This document shows positions 7,989 to 16,484 of a DNA stretch of 58,999 nucleotides, piece by piece (positions within the stretch are counted from its first letter, which is position 1; every line of letters begins with the position of its first letter). The stretch lies in contig JABSSA010000011.1 of NCBI GenBank assembly GCA_013214665.1, positions 1 through 58,999 on the forward strand, read 5' to 3'. The position numbers were made by a program, and so were the translations under genes. Below the pieces are notes generated by a model. The model saw only the letters and a program-made list of their open reading frames with translations. It was not told where the DNA came from and made no database searches. The stretch is from Paracoccaceae bacterium. Its GTDB lineage: Bacteria; Pseudomonadota; Alphaproteobacteria; Rhodobacterales; Rhodobacteraceae.

Positions 7989-9221
7989 ATGCGGCTTTCG
8001 GAACTCGACATCATTGTGACCGCGCCCCCTGCGCCGGGCTGGGGTGGGCGGTATTGGATTTTGGTGAAGGTGACGACCGATACCGGGATCACCGGATGGG
8101 GGGAGTGTTATGCCTCATCGGTGGGGCCGGAGGCGATGGGCCATGTGATCCGCGACGTCTTTGACCGGCATATGGCGGGTGAGAGCCCGGAAAATATCGA
8201 GCTGATGTTTCGCCGTGCCTATTCTTCGGGCTTTACTCAGCGGCCTGATCTGACGGTGATGGGGGCCTTTGCCGGGCTTGAGATCGCTTGTTGGGACATT
8301 CTGGGCAAGGCGCGCGAGCGGCCGGTTTGGGCGTTGCTTGGCGGGCAGATGAATGATCGTATCCGGGCCTATACCTATCTTTATCCCCTGCCCCAGCATG
8401 ACATGACCGCGTTTTGGACATCGCCGGAGATGGCGGGCGAACCGGCGGCCGATTGTATCGCGCGGGGCTATACGGCGGTGAAGTTTGACCCGGCGGGGCC
8501 TTACACCATGCGCGGCGGGCATATGCCGGGGATGCGCGACATTTCCATGTCGGTGGCGTTTTGCAAAGCGATCCGGGAGGCCGTGGGCGACCGGGCGGAT
8601 CTGCTTTTCGGCACGCATGGGCAGTTCACCACCGCAGGCGCGATCCGGTTGGGGCAAGCTTTGGAGCCTTATAGCCCGCTGTGGTTCGAAGAGCCGATCC
8701 CGCCTGATGCGGTGGGTGAGATGGCCAAGGTGGCGCGCGCGGTGCGCATTCCGGTGGCCACAGGCGAGCGGCTGACCACCAAGGTGGAATTCGCAGAGGT
8801 TCTGCGGCAGGGGGCAGCGGAGATTTTGCAGCCTGCGCTGGGGCGTGCCGGCGGGATTTGGGAGATGAAGAAGGTGGCCGCCATCGCGGAGGTGCATAAT
8901 GCCCAGATGGCGCCGCATCTTTACGCCGGTCCTGTGGAATGGGCGGCGAATGTGCATCTGGCGGCCTCAATCCCCAACATTCTGATGTGTGAAACCATCG
9001 AGACGCCGTTTCATGACGCGCTGATCAAGGGCGGCATTCAGGTGGAGGATGGGTTCATCACGCCGCCGGAAGCGCCGGGCTTGGGCATTGAGGTGGACGA
9101 GGATCTGGCGCGGGCGCATCCCTATACGGGCGACGGGCTGCATTTGCAGATGCAGGACGACCCCTGTGATTATGCCAATGGAAACGCCTTTGAAGGGGGC
9201 GCGCCGTCGATCAAGACGTAG
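7989..9221 (+). CDS. Mandelate racemase/muconate lactonizing enzyme family protein
   Basis: A 410-residue enolase-superfamily enzyme with an N-terminal capping domain and a C-terminal barrel. Members abstract a proton next to a carboxylate, giving racemisation or sugar-acid dehydration. Seen are YTAVKFDPAGP (catalytic Lys region), LFGTHGQFT, WFEEPIPPDAV (metal Glu), ATGERLTTKVEF (metal Glu) and APHLYAGPVEWAANVHL (His). The pattern fits sugar-acid dehydratases better than muconate cycloisomerase, but the substrate is undetermined. The start follows an AAGAAGAGGTG ribosome site. A 301-bp mobile element begins 20 bases after its stop. Confidence 0.87.
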   Translation: MRLSELDIIVTAPPAPGWGGRYWILVKVTTDTGITGWGECYASSVGPEAMGHVIRDVFDRHMAGESPENIELMFRRAYSSGFTQRPDLTVMGAFAGLEIACWDILGKARERPVWALLGGQMNDRIRAYTYLYPLPQHDMTAFWTSPEMAGEPAADCIARGYTAVKFDPAGPYTMRGGHMPGMRDISMSVAFCKAIREAVGDRADLLFGTHGQFTTAGAIRLGQALEPYSPLWFEEPIPPDAVGEMAKVARAVRIPVATGERLTTKVEFAEVLRQGAAEILQPALGRAGGIWEMKKVAAIAEVHNAQMAPHLYAGPVEWAANVHLAASIPNILMCETIETPFHDALIKGGIQVEDGFITPPEAPGLGIEVDEDLARAHPYTGDGLHLQMQDDPCDYANGNAFEGGAPSIKT

Positions 9222-9241
9222 GCGCGCCCGGATATGTGGTA

Positions 9242-9542
9242 GGGTCAGGACCCATTATTTGGCTGTGCTCAGCATGGAAAAATACGCGGTATCAGTGATT
9301 TGGGTTTCGCCGCGAAGGCTGGTTGCCTTTGCAAGAAAGCCGAAGCGCTGAGAACGTGTATTTCTCCATGCCCTTCGGGTTCGCCGGATTTTGCCTCAGC
9401 CTGCGTTATATGCTCTTGAAATAGAACCACCACTGACCGGCAACACATGCTTGCATGTGTGAGAGGGAATTCCTACGAGCATATGCCTAGCCTGATGCAA
9501 AATCTGGCGAACTGAGCATAGCAAATTAATGGATCCTGACCC
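9242..9542. mobile_element. Non-autonomous IS-derived element (MITE-like) with 31-bp inverted ends and TA target duplication
   Basis: Left end 9242-9272 and right end 9512-9542 are inverted repeats matching at 27 of 31 positions; both begin GGGTCAGGA. Each is flanked by TA (9240-9241 and 9543-9544), consistent with a 2-bp target duplication. Inside, 9381-9415 is an imperfect inverted copy of 9477-9510, and 9443-9460 is a perfect 8-bp palindrome (ACACATGC/GCATGTGT). No transposase frame is present at this size. TA duplication is known for IS630 and for the IS427 branch of IS5. The parent family cannot be fixed from the ends alone. Confidence 0.85.
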
Positions 9543-10234
9543 TAGGTCCGCGCGGCCTCAAAGGCGGCCCAGGCGGCTTCGAAATCTTCGAAGGTGATGC
9601 GCTTGCCTTTCACGGCGTCAAAGACGATGCCTTCGGCCCTTTGCATCGCGGAAATCGCTTCAGCGAGGCGCGGCACCACATCTTCGGGGATCACCACCGC
9701 GCCGTGGCGGTCTGCATGGATCAGATCACCAGGAGCAACGGTCAGGCCAAAGACTTGCACGGGCTGGTCAAAATCAACCACATGGACAAAGGCGTGGCTG
9801 GGGCCGATAGAGCCGGCGACCACAGGATACTCGGGCGCCAGATCGCCCAGATCACGCATGACCCCGTTGGTGAGCGTGCCCGACAGGCCAAAGGCCTTGT
9901 GGATGTTGGTGTTGACCTCCCCCCAATAGGCCCCCACGGCGGCCGCGCCGTCCACGTCTTCGACGACACACACACCGGGGCGCGGGCCTTCGGACATGTA
10001 GCGGTAATAGCCCATGCGCCGCGCTTTGATCTCATCTGCGGGCGCTGTGGGCGGGGCCACGGCGGAAATGCGGGCCGTGCGGACATAGCCCACCATCACG
10101 CCGGTTGGGTCCGAAATGAGCGGCGTGCCGCGGGTGAAGCCGTTAAAGCCACGCTGGCCTTGCGCCACTTCGATGGCATTGCAGACCGACGGCGTGTCGA
10201 CCGATTTCAAAAGGGAAAACAGCGCATTATCCAT
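9542..10234 (-). CDS. RraA-like protein (aldolase/decarboxylase family)
   Basis: A 230-residue protein of the RraA/HMG aldolase fold. Relatives act as 4-hydroxy-4-methyl-2-oxoglutarate aldolases or oxaloacetate decarboxylases; RraA itself binds RNase E. Characteristic segments are GTLTNGVMRDL (with the substrate-binding Arg-Asp) and LIHADRHGAVVIP. Length is normal for the metabolic branch. Its start shares one base with the upstream MetE-like stop. The TAG stop is formed by the TA target duplication plus the first base of the adjacent mobile element, so the original C-terminus may have been a little longer. Metabolic role is preferred over RNase control because of its neighbours. Confidence 0.8.
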   Translation of the reverse strand: MDNALFSLLKSVDTPSVCNAIEVAQGQRGFNGFTRGTPLISDPTGVMVGYVRTARISAVAPPTAPADEIKARRMGYYRYMSEGPRPGVCVVEDVDGAAAVGAYWGEVNTNIHKAFGLSGTLTNGVMRDLGDLAPEYPVVAGSIGPSHAFVHVVDFDQPVQVFGLTVAPGDLIHADRHGAVVIPEDVVPRLAEAISAMQRAEGIVFDAVKGKRITFEDFEAAWAAFEAART

Positions 10235-11361
10235 CAGGTTTGACCCACTCTCTCAACACCTTGTTTCAGCATCGCCAGCTTGGCATAGGCGATTTCGGGA
10301 TCCACCGCGCCAAAGCCCGCAAAGGTGCCAAAGCCGCAATCGGAGCCTGCCACCACGCGCTCTGCGCCCACAATGTTCACAAAACGGTCCAGTCGCTGCG
10401 CCACAACATCGGCATGTTCGATGAAATTGGTTGTGCTGTCGATCACGCCGGGCACCAGCACCTTGTCATCGGGAATATCAGCCTTGCGATCACGGAACAC
10501 TGTCCATTCATGGGCGTGGCGTGGATTAGAAGTTTCAAAAAGCAGATATTTCGCCTTCGTGGACATCAATGTATCAAAGACTTTTCCCATACCAATATCA
10601 CAAACGTGCGGTCCCTCGTAATTTCCCCAACAGATATGCACACGCACCTTTTCCGCTGGCACATCCGCCAGCGCGTGGTTCAACGCATCCACATGGGCCT
10701 GCGCGATCTTGACGAATTCATCATCTGAGAGATCAGGAAACAGCATATGGCGGGACAGCGCCAGATCCGGGCAATCCAGCTGCAAATCCAGCCCGGACCC
10801 CACGATTGTTTCATATTCCGCCTTCATCACATCTGCCAAAGCCGCGAGATAAGCCTCTCTGGTTGCGTAATAATCGTTTTGCAGAAAGCGCGAGATCACA
10901 CCGGGCGACGCCGCATTCATGAAACCGCGCGCGACACCGTGTTTTGCCATCGCGGCCTTGAGATTTGCGATGTCTTTTTCCAACTCGCCCTGCCCTTTGG
11001 AGCGCACCTCGCCCGTGCACATCGGGCGCGCATAGGTGGGTGTACCGCCACCCTGCGCCAGCCGGTCCAGAAATGTGGGATAAAGCTTGAGATCGGCAGG
11101 TGCGTTGCGCGGGCTGTCGCCGGAAAAGCCGGTGTAGCGATCTTTCACATACGTGGCATAGCTGATCTTGGAGGTTTCACCGTCGCTGACGATATCAATG
11201 CCGGCCTCCACCTGCCGCGCCACGGTGGCGTCAACGGCGGCGGTCATGGCGGCGTCAAAGGCGGCTTGGTCATAAGGTTCTTCGCGTTCGCGCGCAAAGA
11301 TGAAATCCACGATGTCCTGGGTGCGCGGCAAGCTGCCCACGTGGGTGGTTGCGATGGTCAT
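10234..11361 (-). CDS. Cobalamin-independent methionine synthase-like protein (MetE C-terminal domain type)
   Basis: A 375-residue protein resembling only the catalytic C-terminal half of MetE, a zinc enzyme that transfers a methyl group to a thiol. Zinc-ligand motifs are visible: VHICWGNYEG (His and Cys) and GSDCGFGTF (second Cys). The N-terminus THVGSLPR is family-typical. Stand-alone forms are widespread and mostly uncharacterised; they may demethylate a substrate rather than make methionine. It is co-transcribed with, and overlaps, the RraA-like gene. AGGGACAGAGAG precedes the start. Function in this cluster is unknown. Confidence 0.8.
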   Translation of the reverse strand: MTIATTHVGSLPRTQDIVDFIFAREREEPYDQAAFDAAMTAAVDATVARQVEAGIDIVSDGETSKISYATYVKDRYTGFSGDSPRNAPADLKLYPTFLDRLAQGGGTPTYARPMCTGEVRSKGQGELEKDIANLKAAMAKHGVARGFMNAASPGVISRFLQNDYYATREAYLAALADVMKAEYETIVGSGLDLQLDCPDLALSRHMLFPDLSDDEFVKIAQAHVDALNHALADVPAEKVRVHICWGNYEGPHVCDIGMGKVFDTLMSTKAKYLLFETSNPRHAHEWTVFRDRKADIPDDKVLVPGVIDSTTNFIEHADVVAQRLDRFVNIVGAERVVAGSDCGFGTFAGFGAVDPEIAYAKLAMLKQGVERVGQT

Positions 11362-11380
11362 CTCTCTGTCCCTCCTGATC

Positions 11381-12403
11381 TTAGCCCAACTGGCGCGTGA
11401 GGAAACGCAGCCAGTTTTCGCATGTCAGTTTTTCAATTAATTCAGAGCCATACCCGGCCCTGCTCATCGCTTCAACAAGAACGGGCAAATCTGCGGCCGA
11501 CGCGATCCCCTGAGGCAATGGCGCGCCATCAAAGTCCGATCCCAGGCCGACGTGATCTTCGCCGGCCATCTGCATCATGTGATCCAGATGGCGGATCATG
11601 TCATCTGTCGTGGCCTCCAGATCGAACCAGCCCGATTTGCTCAGAAACAGCGTGCCAAAATTCAGACCAACCATCCCACCGGTCTCGCCCACGGCGCGCA
11701 ATTGCGCGTCGGTCAGGTTGCGGGTGGTGTTGGTGATGGCGCAGGCGTTGGAATGCGTGGCCACCAGCGGCGCGCCCAGATCTCCGATGTCCCAAAAGCC
11801 GCGTTCGGTGATGTGGCTGGTGTCGATCACCATGTTCAACGCCATGCAGCGGGCAACAAGTGCCCGGCCTAGATCGGTCAGACCGCCGCCCGTGTCAGGC
11901 CCTTGACCAAAGACAAACGGCACGCCTTCGCCAAAATCGGTGTTGCGCGACCAGACCGGGCCAAGCGAGCGCAACCCGGCGGCATAAAGCAGGTCCAACA
12001 CCAAAAGCTCGTGGTCGATACAATCCGCCCCTTCAAGATGGAGCAGGCAAGCCATCTGGCCTGCTGCCATCGTCTCGCGCAGTTCGGTACCCGTCAGGCA
12101 TATCCGCAGCGCGCCTGCCTCGTGTAATCGGCGGGCGACACCGGCCTGTTCGCTCGCATCGCGCAGCGCAAGGGTTTGATCCATCGGCGCGGCAAAAGGC
12201 ATACTGTCACCATCGGGTTTTAGAGCAGAGAAATCGAACATCTGTCGTGAACCCGATGAAAACATAGCGAAAAAGCCGCCACCAAGCCCGCCCGCCTTGG
12301 CTGCTTTGATCGAGACATGCCCGCCCGATGCAAAAGCCTCCACAGGATCGCCGCCGGTTTTCCAAAGACGCGACAGCGCGTCGTTATGGCCGTCAAATAT
12401 CAT
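11381..12403 (-). CDS. Membrane dipeptidase-like amidohydrolase (peptidase family M19)
   Basis: A 340-residue metallo-dipeptidase of the renal dipeptidase family. Metal-site motifs are DGHND at the N-terminus, LHLEGAD (bridging Glu), IDTSH, ATHSNA and GLGSDFDG. No signal peptide is present, so it is likely cytoplasmic. M19 enzymes cleave dipeptides and also some N-acyl or D-amino-acid amides. It lies between the MetE-like and flavin-protein genes on the same strand with short gaps (19 and 4 bases), implying one operon. Confidence 0.85.
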   Translation of the reverse strand: MIFDGHNDALSRLWKTGGDPVEAFASGGHVSIKAAKAGGLGGGFFAMFSSGSRQMFDFSALKPDGDSMPFAAPMDQTLALRDASEQAGVARRLHEAGALRICLTGTELRETMAAGQMACLLHLEGADCIDHELLVLDLLYAAGLRSLGPVWSRNTDFGEGVPFVFGQGPDTGGGLTDLGRALVARCMALNMVIDTSHITERGFWDIGDLGAPLVATHSNACAITNTTRNLTDAQLRAVGETGGMVGLNFGTLFLSKSGWFDLEATTDDMIRHLDHMMQMAGEDHVGLGSDFDGAPLPQGIASAADLPVLVEAMSRAGYGSELIEKLTCENWLRFLTRQLG

Positions 12404-12407
12404 CTAT

Positions 12408-13046
12408 TCATCCTTTCGCATTTCGCAGCGCTGCGTTTTCCGCCTCCAACGCGCGGATGCGCGCCTCCAACGCGCGGATGCGCGCCTCCAGTCGGTCAAA
12501 CTCGGGGCCAACCACGGCGGCAAGCTCGGCCTGATCCATGCGCAATGTGATGAATTGCGGGCAGTTCCAGTCAAACGCCTCAACATCCACAAGGACCAGC
12601 CGTTCTACGCGCCCCTGCCCCTCTGTGTGGAGTTTTTCAGCCAATTCAGGATTGGAATCGGCTGGCATCATGCGCGCATGACCTTGCAGCTTTAGCCGCG
12701 CTTTTTGCGGATAATCCATTGCAAAGAATGACGTTTTCGCATTCCCAACCAGATGCCCTTGCGAGACAAGCTGCCGATTGCCGCGATAATCGGCAAAGCC
12801 GAATTGCGTAGGCGATACCACTTTAAGAAAGCCGCGCGGCCCGCCGCGGTGCTGAATATAAGGCCAGCCGGTTTCGCTAATGGTCGACATGTAAACCGAA
12901 GTGCGGCTTTGCAAAAAGGCAATCTCATCCGGCCCCAACCCATCAGGAGCTTTGGCGTAGCGGGTGCCAAAGGCCTCTGCGCTGCCTTCCGCTTCCTGAC
13001 CTGCACGCACATTGGGCGTGAACATGAGATCGCCATAGCTTTGCAT
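12408..13046 (-). CDS. Pyridoxamine 5'-phosphate oxidase-like flavoprotein with repeated coiled-coil tail
   Basis: A 212-residue protein with a split-barrel flavin-binding core at about residues 30-180, of the group that includes PNPOx-related reductases (YMSTISETGWPYIQHRGGP). After about residue 180 the tail is a short coiled coil with the heptad LEARIRA repeated. The tail is encoded by a 21-bp tandem repeat. Cofactor (FMN, F420 or haem) and substrate are unknown. It lies 4 bases upstream of the dipeptidase gene in the same operon. Confidence 0.75.
   Translation of the reverse strand: MQSYGDLMFTPNVRAGQEAEGSAEAFGTRYAKAPDGLGPDEIAFLQSRTSVYMSTISETGWPYIQHRGGPRGFLKVVSPTQFGFADYRGNRQLVSQGHLVGNAKTSFFAMDYPQKARLKLQGHARMMPADSNPELAEKLHTEGQGRVERLVLVDVEAFDWNCPQFITLRMDQAELAAVVGPEFDRLEARIRALEARIRALEAENAALRNAKG
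12441..12490. repeat. 21-bp tandem repeat inside the flavoprotein gene
   Basis: The unit beginning CGCCTCCAACGCGCGGATGC occurs twice in full (12441-12461, 12462-12482) and starts a third time for 8 bases. Being a multiple of 3, a change in copy number would add or remove one coiled-coil heptad without breaking the frame. Confidence 0.9.
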
Positions 13047-13072
13047 GGAATGCCGTGCCTTTCTGCGCCGCG

Positions 13073-14149
13073 CTACTGCAGACGCCCGCCGGGTGGTTTT
13101 TGCTTGATCACCGTCTGCGGTTTCTCGGCACGTACACGCCGCGTGGGTTTACGGCCCGCGCCCTGCAAGCCGGTTTGCATCAGGATCTGCTTCCAAACCG
13201 CTGTTTCATCAAAAAGCGCATATTCCCGGCGGATCTTGGCGGTTTCGGTGCCGACCTGGCCAAATTCAACGTGGTTGAGGCCCAACACGTAAACCTCTGC
13301 CCCTGTGGGTGCCCCGAAGTAGCCCCAGCCGTCGTGGCGGCCATAAAGCGACCAGCGGATCGCAGCGCGGGGCGGCATGTGGGGATCTTCTCGGCCAATC
13401 TGGTGCTCGATAGTGAATTCTGCGCTGGGGAAAGAGGCGCGCAGCCCCATCCAGAACCGATCGACCGCATCCCAGCCGTGACCGGTGATACCGCCAGGAT
13501 ATTCGGATTGAATTGCGCGATCGTATTCCGCTGGCACAACACCCAGGTTTGCGCTCATGAGCCGTTTGAGCACATCCGCATAGTTTTGCCCCCAAACATT
13601 ATCATTGCCGCGTCCCGTATACGGGCCGCGTTTGTTGGTTTCCGGGGTCAGCGGTTTGACACATGTTTCAATCCCGCCTTCGCGCTGGATCAAATCGCGG
13701 GCGTAGTCCTGTGGGTCCCAGTTGAGCTGGCGCACAATCGCAGTTTGATCGCGGATCAACCATTCGTCATTGATTTGATCGTTGATCGCATGGCAATCCG
13801 CGATAATCCGATAGGCCAGCTTTCGACCTGTGGCTTTGCCGTACACACCGTCCGCCAGATGCGTGGCGGTTGACAAAATCCGGTGCGAACTCAGCATGCC
13901 CTCCTCTGGGGTGCCGGACCAGATCACATCTTCGCCCAAGAGCTGACGATCAGGAAACTCTGCCAACGTCGCCATCGTGGCGCCAATCACGCTTTGGTTG
14001 CCCACCACGACGCTGGCGGGCGAGCGCACAACAATGTCAGGCGCGTAATAATGGTGCAGCGTGTGCAGGCCCCGCTCTTCCCAAATTTCTTTGGTGATCC
14101 CGATAATGTAATCGGGAAAGTCACGCCAACGGTTTGAAAAACCTTTCAT
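13073..14149 (-). CDS. Double SnoaL/NTF2-like domain protein
   Basis: A 358-residue protein that appears to hold two NTF2-like (SnoaL-type) alpha+beta cone domains, at about residues 1-150 and 185-315. Both have the pattern of a helix, HHYYAPDIVVRSP or similar, and a tryptophan-rich strand (IRWSLYGRHDGWGYFG). Single-domain relatives are polyketide cyclases, isomerases or binding proteins. The tail is basic. The start is set at the second ATG (14149): GGGAGG lies 9 bases before it, whereas it abuts the ATG at 14158. First gene of the minus-strand cluster. Function unknown. Confidence 0.7.
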   Translation of the reverse strand: MKGFSNRWRDFPDYIIGITKEIWEERGLHTLHHYYAPDIVVRSPASVVVGNQSVIGATMATLAEFPDRQLLGEDVIWSGTPEEGMLSSHRILSTATHLADGVYGKATGRKLAYRIIADCHAINDQINDEWLIRDQTAIVRQLNWDPQDYARDLIQREGGIETCVKPLTPETNKRGPYTGRGNDNVWGQNYADVLKRLMSANLGVVPAEYDRAIQSEYPGGITGHGWDAVDRFWMGLRASFPSAEFTIEHQIGREDPHMPPRAAIRWSLYGRHDGWGYFGAPTGAEVYVLGLNHVEFGQVGTETAKIRREYALFDETAVWKQILMQTGLQGAGRKPTRRVRAEKPQTVIKQKPPGGRLQ

Positions 14150-14158
14150 ATATTCCAT

Positions 14159-14565
14159 CCTCCCGGGACGCGGGTCACGCCACCCACATCAAATTCGCAG
14201 GTCAAAAAAAACGACCAATTCCGCATGTCCTGTTGCGTCCTCCCCCATGCTGCACATTTGTTCCTCAACTTTGGCCATCAGACGGCGAAATGGCGCCTGT
14301 GATCAAGCGGAGGCCTAACGCGCCGCGCGGACCAGCATTTGTGGCATGTTAGGCCAACCGATCACAAAGACGTAAGGCCCGTAGCAAAAGATTTTCTGGA
14401 GGGAAGCGACAACCAAGTGCGGGCGGTCGGACCTTGCCGACGAACGGGGAACTTGGGGCTGAAAGAGAAGACTTGCGAAAACCGCACCACTCAGCGGGTT
14501 TGCAATATATTGCCCAGATGTCAGGGGCCAGAGGGGCGCGCCGCCCCCCTGCCCAAACAAATGGC
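14159..14565. other. Non-coding gap upstream of the 9.5-14.2 kb cluster
   Basis: No convincing gene is visible. It should hold the promoter of the minus-strand cluster and the 3' end of gcdH. Seen are an inverted repeat GGCCTAAC (14312-14319) / GTTAGGCC (14348-14355) and a GGGGCG-CGC-CGCCCC hairpin at 14533-14547 just past the gcdH stop, which may act as its terminator. Confidence 0.5.
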
Positions 14566-15789
14566 TTAGAAGAATGCCTGCAAGCCGGTCTGCGCGCGGC
14601 CCAGGATCAAGGCGTGCACGTCGTGCGTACCTTCGTAGGTGTTGACCGTTTCCAGGTTCATCATGTGGCGCATCACCTGGAATTCGCCGGAAATCCCGTT
14701 GCCGCCGTGCATGTCGCGGGCATTACGCGCAATTTCCAACGCTTTGCCGCAATTGTTGCGTTTGACGATCGAGATCATCTCGGGCGCGGCTTCGGCTTTG
14801 TCGAGCAGTCGGCCCACCTGCAATGAGGCCTGCAGGCCCAGCGTGATTTCCGTCATCATGTCAGCCAGCTTTTTCTGGAATAGCTGGGTTTGCGCGAGCG
14901 GCTTGTTGAATTGTTTGCGGTCCAGGCCGTATTGAAGCGCAGCGTGCCAGCAGAACTCAGCCGCCCCCATAGCCCCCCAAGAGATGCCATAACGGGCGCG
15001 GTTCAAACAGCCGAACGGGCCTTTCAACCCTTCGACGTCTGGCAACAACGCATCTTCGCCAACTTCGACGTTCTCCATCACGATCTCACCCGTGATAGAG
15101 GCCCGCAGCGACAGCTTGTTTTGAATTTTCGGGGCGCTCAGACCCGCCATGCCTTTTTCTAGCACAAAGCCGCGGATACGACCGCCATGTGCGTCGGATT
15201 TGGCCCAAATAACAAAGACATCCGCAATCGGCGCGTTGGAGATCCACATTTTCGCGCCGTTCAGCACATAACCACTGTCAGTCTTTTTGGCAGTGGTTTT
15301 CATGCCCGCCGGGTCAGAGCCCGCATCCGGTTCGGTCAAACCAAAGCAGCCGATGTATTCGCCAGAGGCCAGTTTCGGCAGGTATTTCACACGCTGTTCT
15401 TCGGAGCCGTACGCATAGATCGGGTACATCACTAGCGAGGATTGCACAGACATCATTGAGCGATAGCCGCTGTCGATCCGCTCCACCTCGCGGGCGACAA
15501 GACCGTAAGCCACGTAAGAGCCGCCCAAACCGCCGTATTGCTCTGGTACGGTGACACCCAAAAGGCCCATCTCGCCCATTTCGCGGAAGATGCTTGGGTC
15601 GGTTTCTTCGTCTGCAAAGGCTTTGATCACGCGCGGCGCCAGCTTTTCTTCGGCATAGGCGCGCGCGCTTTCCTGAATCATGCGCTCGTCTTCGGACAGC
15701 TGATCCGCGAGACGCAGCGGATCTGACCAATCAAAACTCCCTAGATCCGGGGCATCTTTCGCTTTCAGAACTTTGGCCTGCACGTTCAT
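14566..15789 (-). CDS. gcdH: Glutaryl-CoA dehydrogenase
   Basis: A 407-residue FAD-dependent acyl-CoA dehydrogenase. GcdH oxidises and decarboxylates glutaryl-CoA to crotonyl-CoA in lysine and tryptophan degradation. The segment [19 protein letters not shown] near the C-terminus, with the catalytic Glu, is diagnostic for GcdH, as is [20 protein letters not shown]/substrate loop [16 protein letters not shown] is present. The start at 15789 follows GAGGAGAGCGAC; the longer reading adds 32 residues not typical of the family. It is monocistronic as far as can be seen. Confidence 0.93.
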   Translation of the reverse strand: MNVQAKVLKAKDAPDLGSFDWSDPLRLADQLSEDERMIQESARAYAEEKLAPRVIKAFADEETDPSIFREMGEMGLLGVTVPEQYGGLGGSYVAYGLVAREVERIDSGYRSMMSVQSSLVMYPIYAYGSEEQRVKYLPKLASGEYIGCFGLTEPDAGSDPAGMKTTAKKTDSGYVLNGAKMWISNAPIADVFVIWAKSDAHGGRIRGFVLEKGMAGLSAPKIQNKLSLRASITGEIVMENVEVGEDALLPDVEGLKGPFGCLNRARYGISWGAMGAAEFCWHAALQYGLDRKQFNKPLAQTQLFQKKLADMMTEITLGLQASLQVGRLLDKAEAAPEMISIVKRNNCGKALEIARNARDMHGGNGISGEFQVMRHMMNLETVNTYEGTHDVHALILGRAQTGLQAFF

Positions 15790-16063
15790 GTCGCTCTCCT
15801 CGTCCGCGAATCCGATTTGCGCAGAGTATGACAAACTCTTGACCCGAGTGCCAATCCTTGCATTTGGCGGCATACGCGCTAGCACGGCGATCCGACATTG
15901 GGGCGTTTTGTTGCGATCACTGCGCTAATTAACGTTGGTTATGCCTCCTGTTCTTGACCAAGAAACACTGACCCGAACTGGTCGAGCACACGCCGCAATT
16001 TGGCCTTAATCTCCCCCTAGCCGCGAAGGGTATTGTTAAGAAATGGGACAGGAGGTCCTTGGC

Positions 16064-16423
16064 ATGACATTTTTTACTTCGAGCGCGGCCTGCCTGTGCG
16101 GCGCAGCGGCTCTGGCGCTGACCACCACTGCGGCGATGGCCCAAGAACATCTGGTTCTGGTCCTGTCTGACGCATATTTCCCTGACATCACACATGTGAA
16201 AGCCGGCGACACTGTGACCTTTATCAACGCGTCAGAAACCACCCAAAACGTGGTGTCCGAATCTGAAGCGTGGAGCGTTGGCCCGATCCCGGTCCAGGGT
16301 CAGCTCAGCATGATCATCACCGCAGGCCAGGAAACAACCTTTTTCAACGCCGCAACACTTGATGGCGACGCCGACGAAGGCGTCAGCGGCTATCTGAGCT
16401 TCGAGCCAGCCCCAACAAACTGA
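16064..16423 (+). CDS. Secreted cupredoxin-like protein without obvious copper ligands
   Basis: A 119-residue precursor with a signal peptide ending AAMA before QEHLVLVLSD. The mature part of about 95 residues resembles a plastocyanin-type fold (ITHVKAGDTVTFINAS, ending in VSGYLSFEP). It has no cysteine and no His near the usual ligand positions, so a type-1 copper site is not apparent. The start at 16064 has AGGAGG 8 bases upstream; ATG at 16043 lies before that site and is rejected. A strong terminator follows. Its role, perhaps periplasmic binding or structural, is unknown. Confidence 0.7.
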   Translation: MTFFTSSAACLCGAAALALTTTAAMAQEHLVLVLSDAYFPDITHVKAGDTVTFINASETTQNVVSESEAWSVGPIPVQGQLSMIITAGQETTFFNAATLDGDADEGVSGYLSFEPAPTN

Positions 16424-16446
16424 TTGCTGTCCCCTGCGCGATCAGG

Positions 16447-16477
16447 CCGCGTTCACCTTTGGTGGGCGCGGTTTTTT
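16447..16477 (+). terminator. Rho-independent terminator of the cupredoxin-like gene
   Basis: CCGCGTTCACC and GGTGGGCGCGG can form an 11-bp RNA stem with two G-U pairs around a UUU loop, directly followed by six T. It lies 24 bases after the stop codon. Confidence 0.9.
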
Positions 16478-16484
16478 GCGTTTG

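Noticed and set aside
14183-14272. 29-codon minus-strand frame MAKVEEQMCSMGED and on to a stop
   Set aside because: No ribosome site, no known family, and it lies in the leader region of another operon; too short to support.
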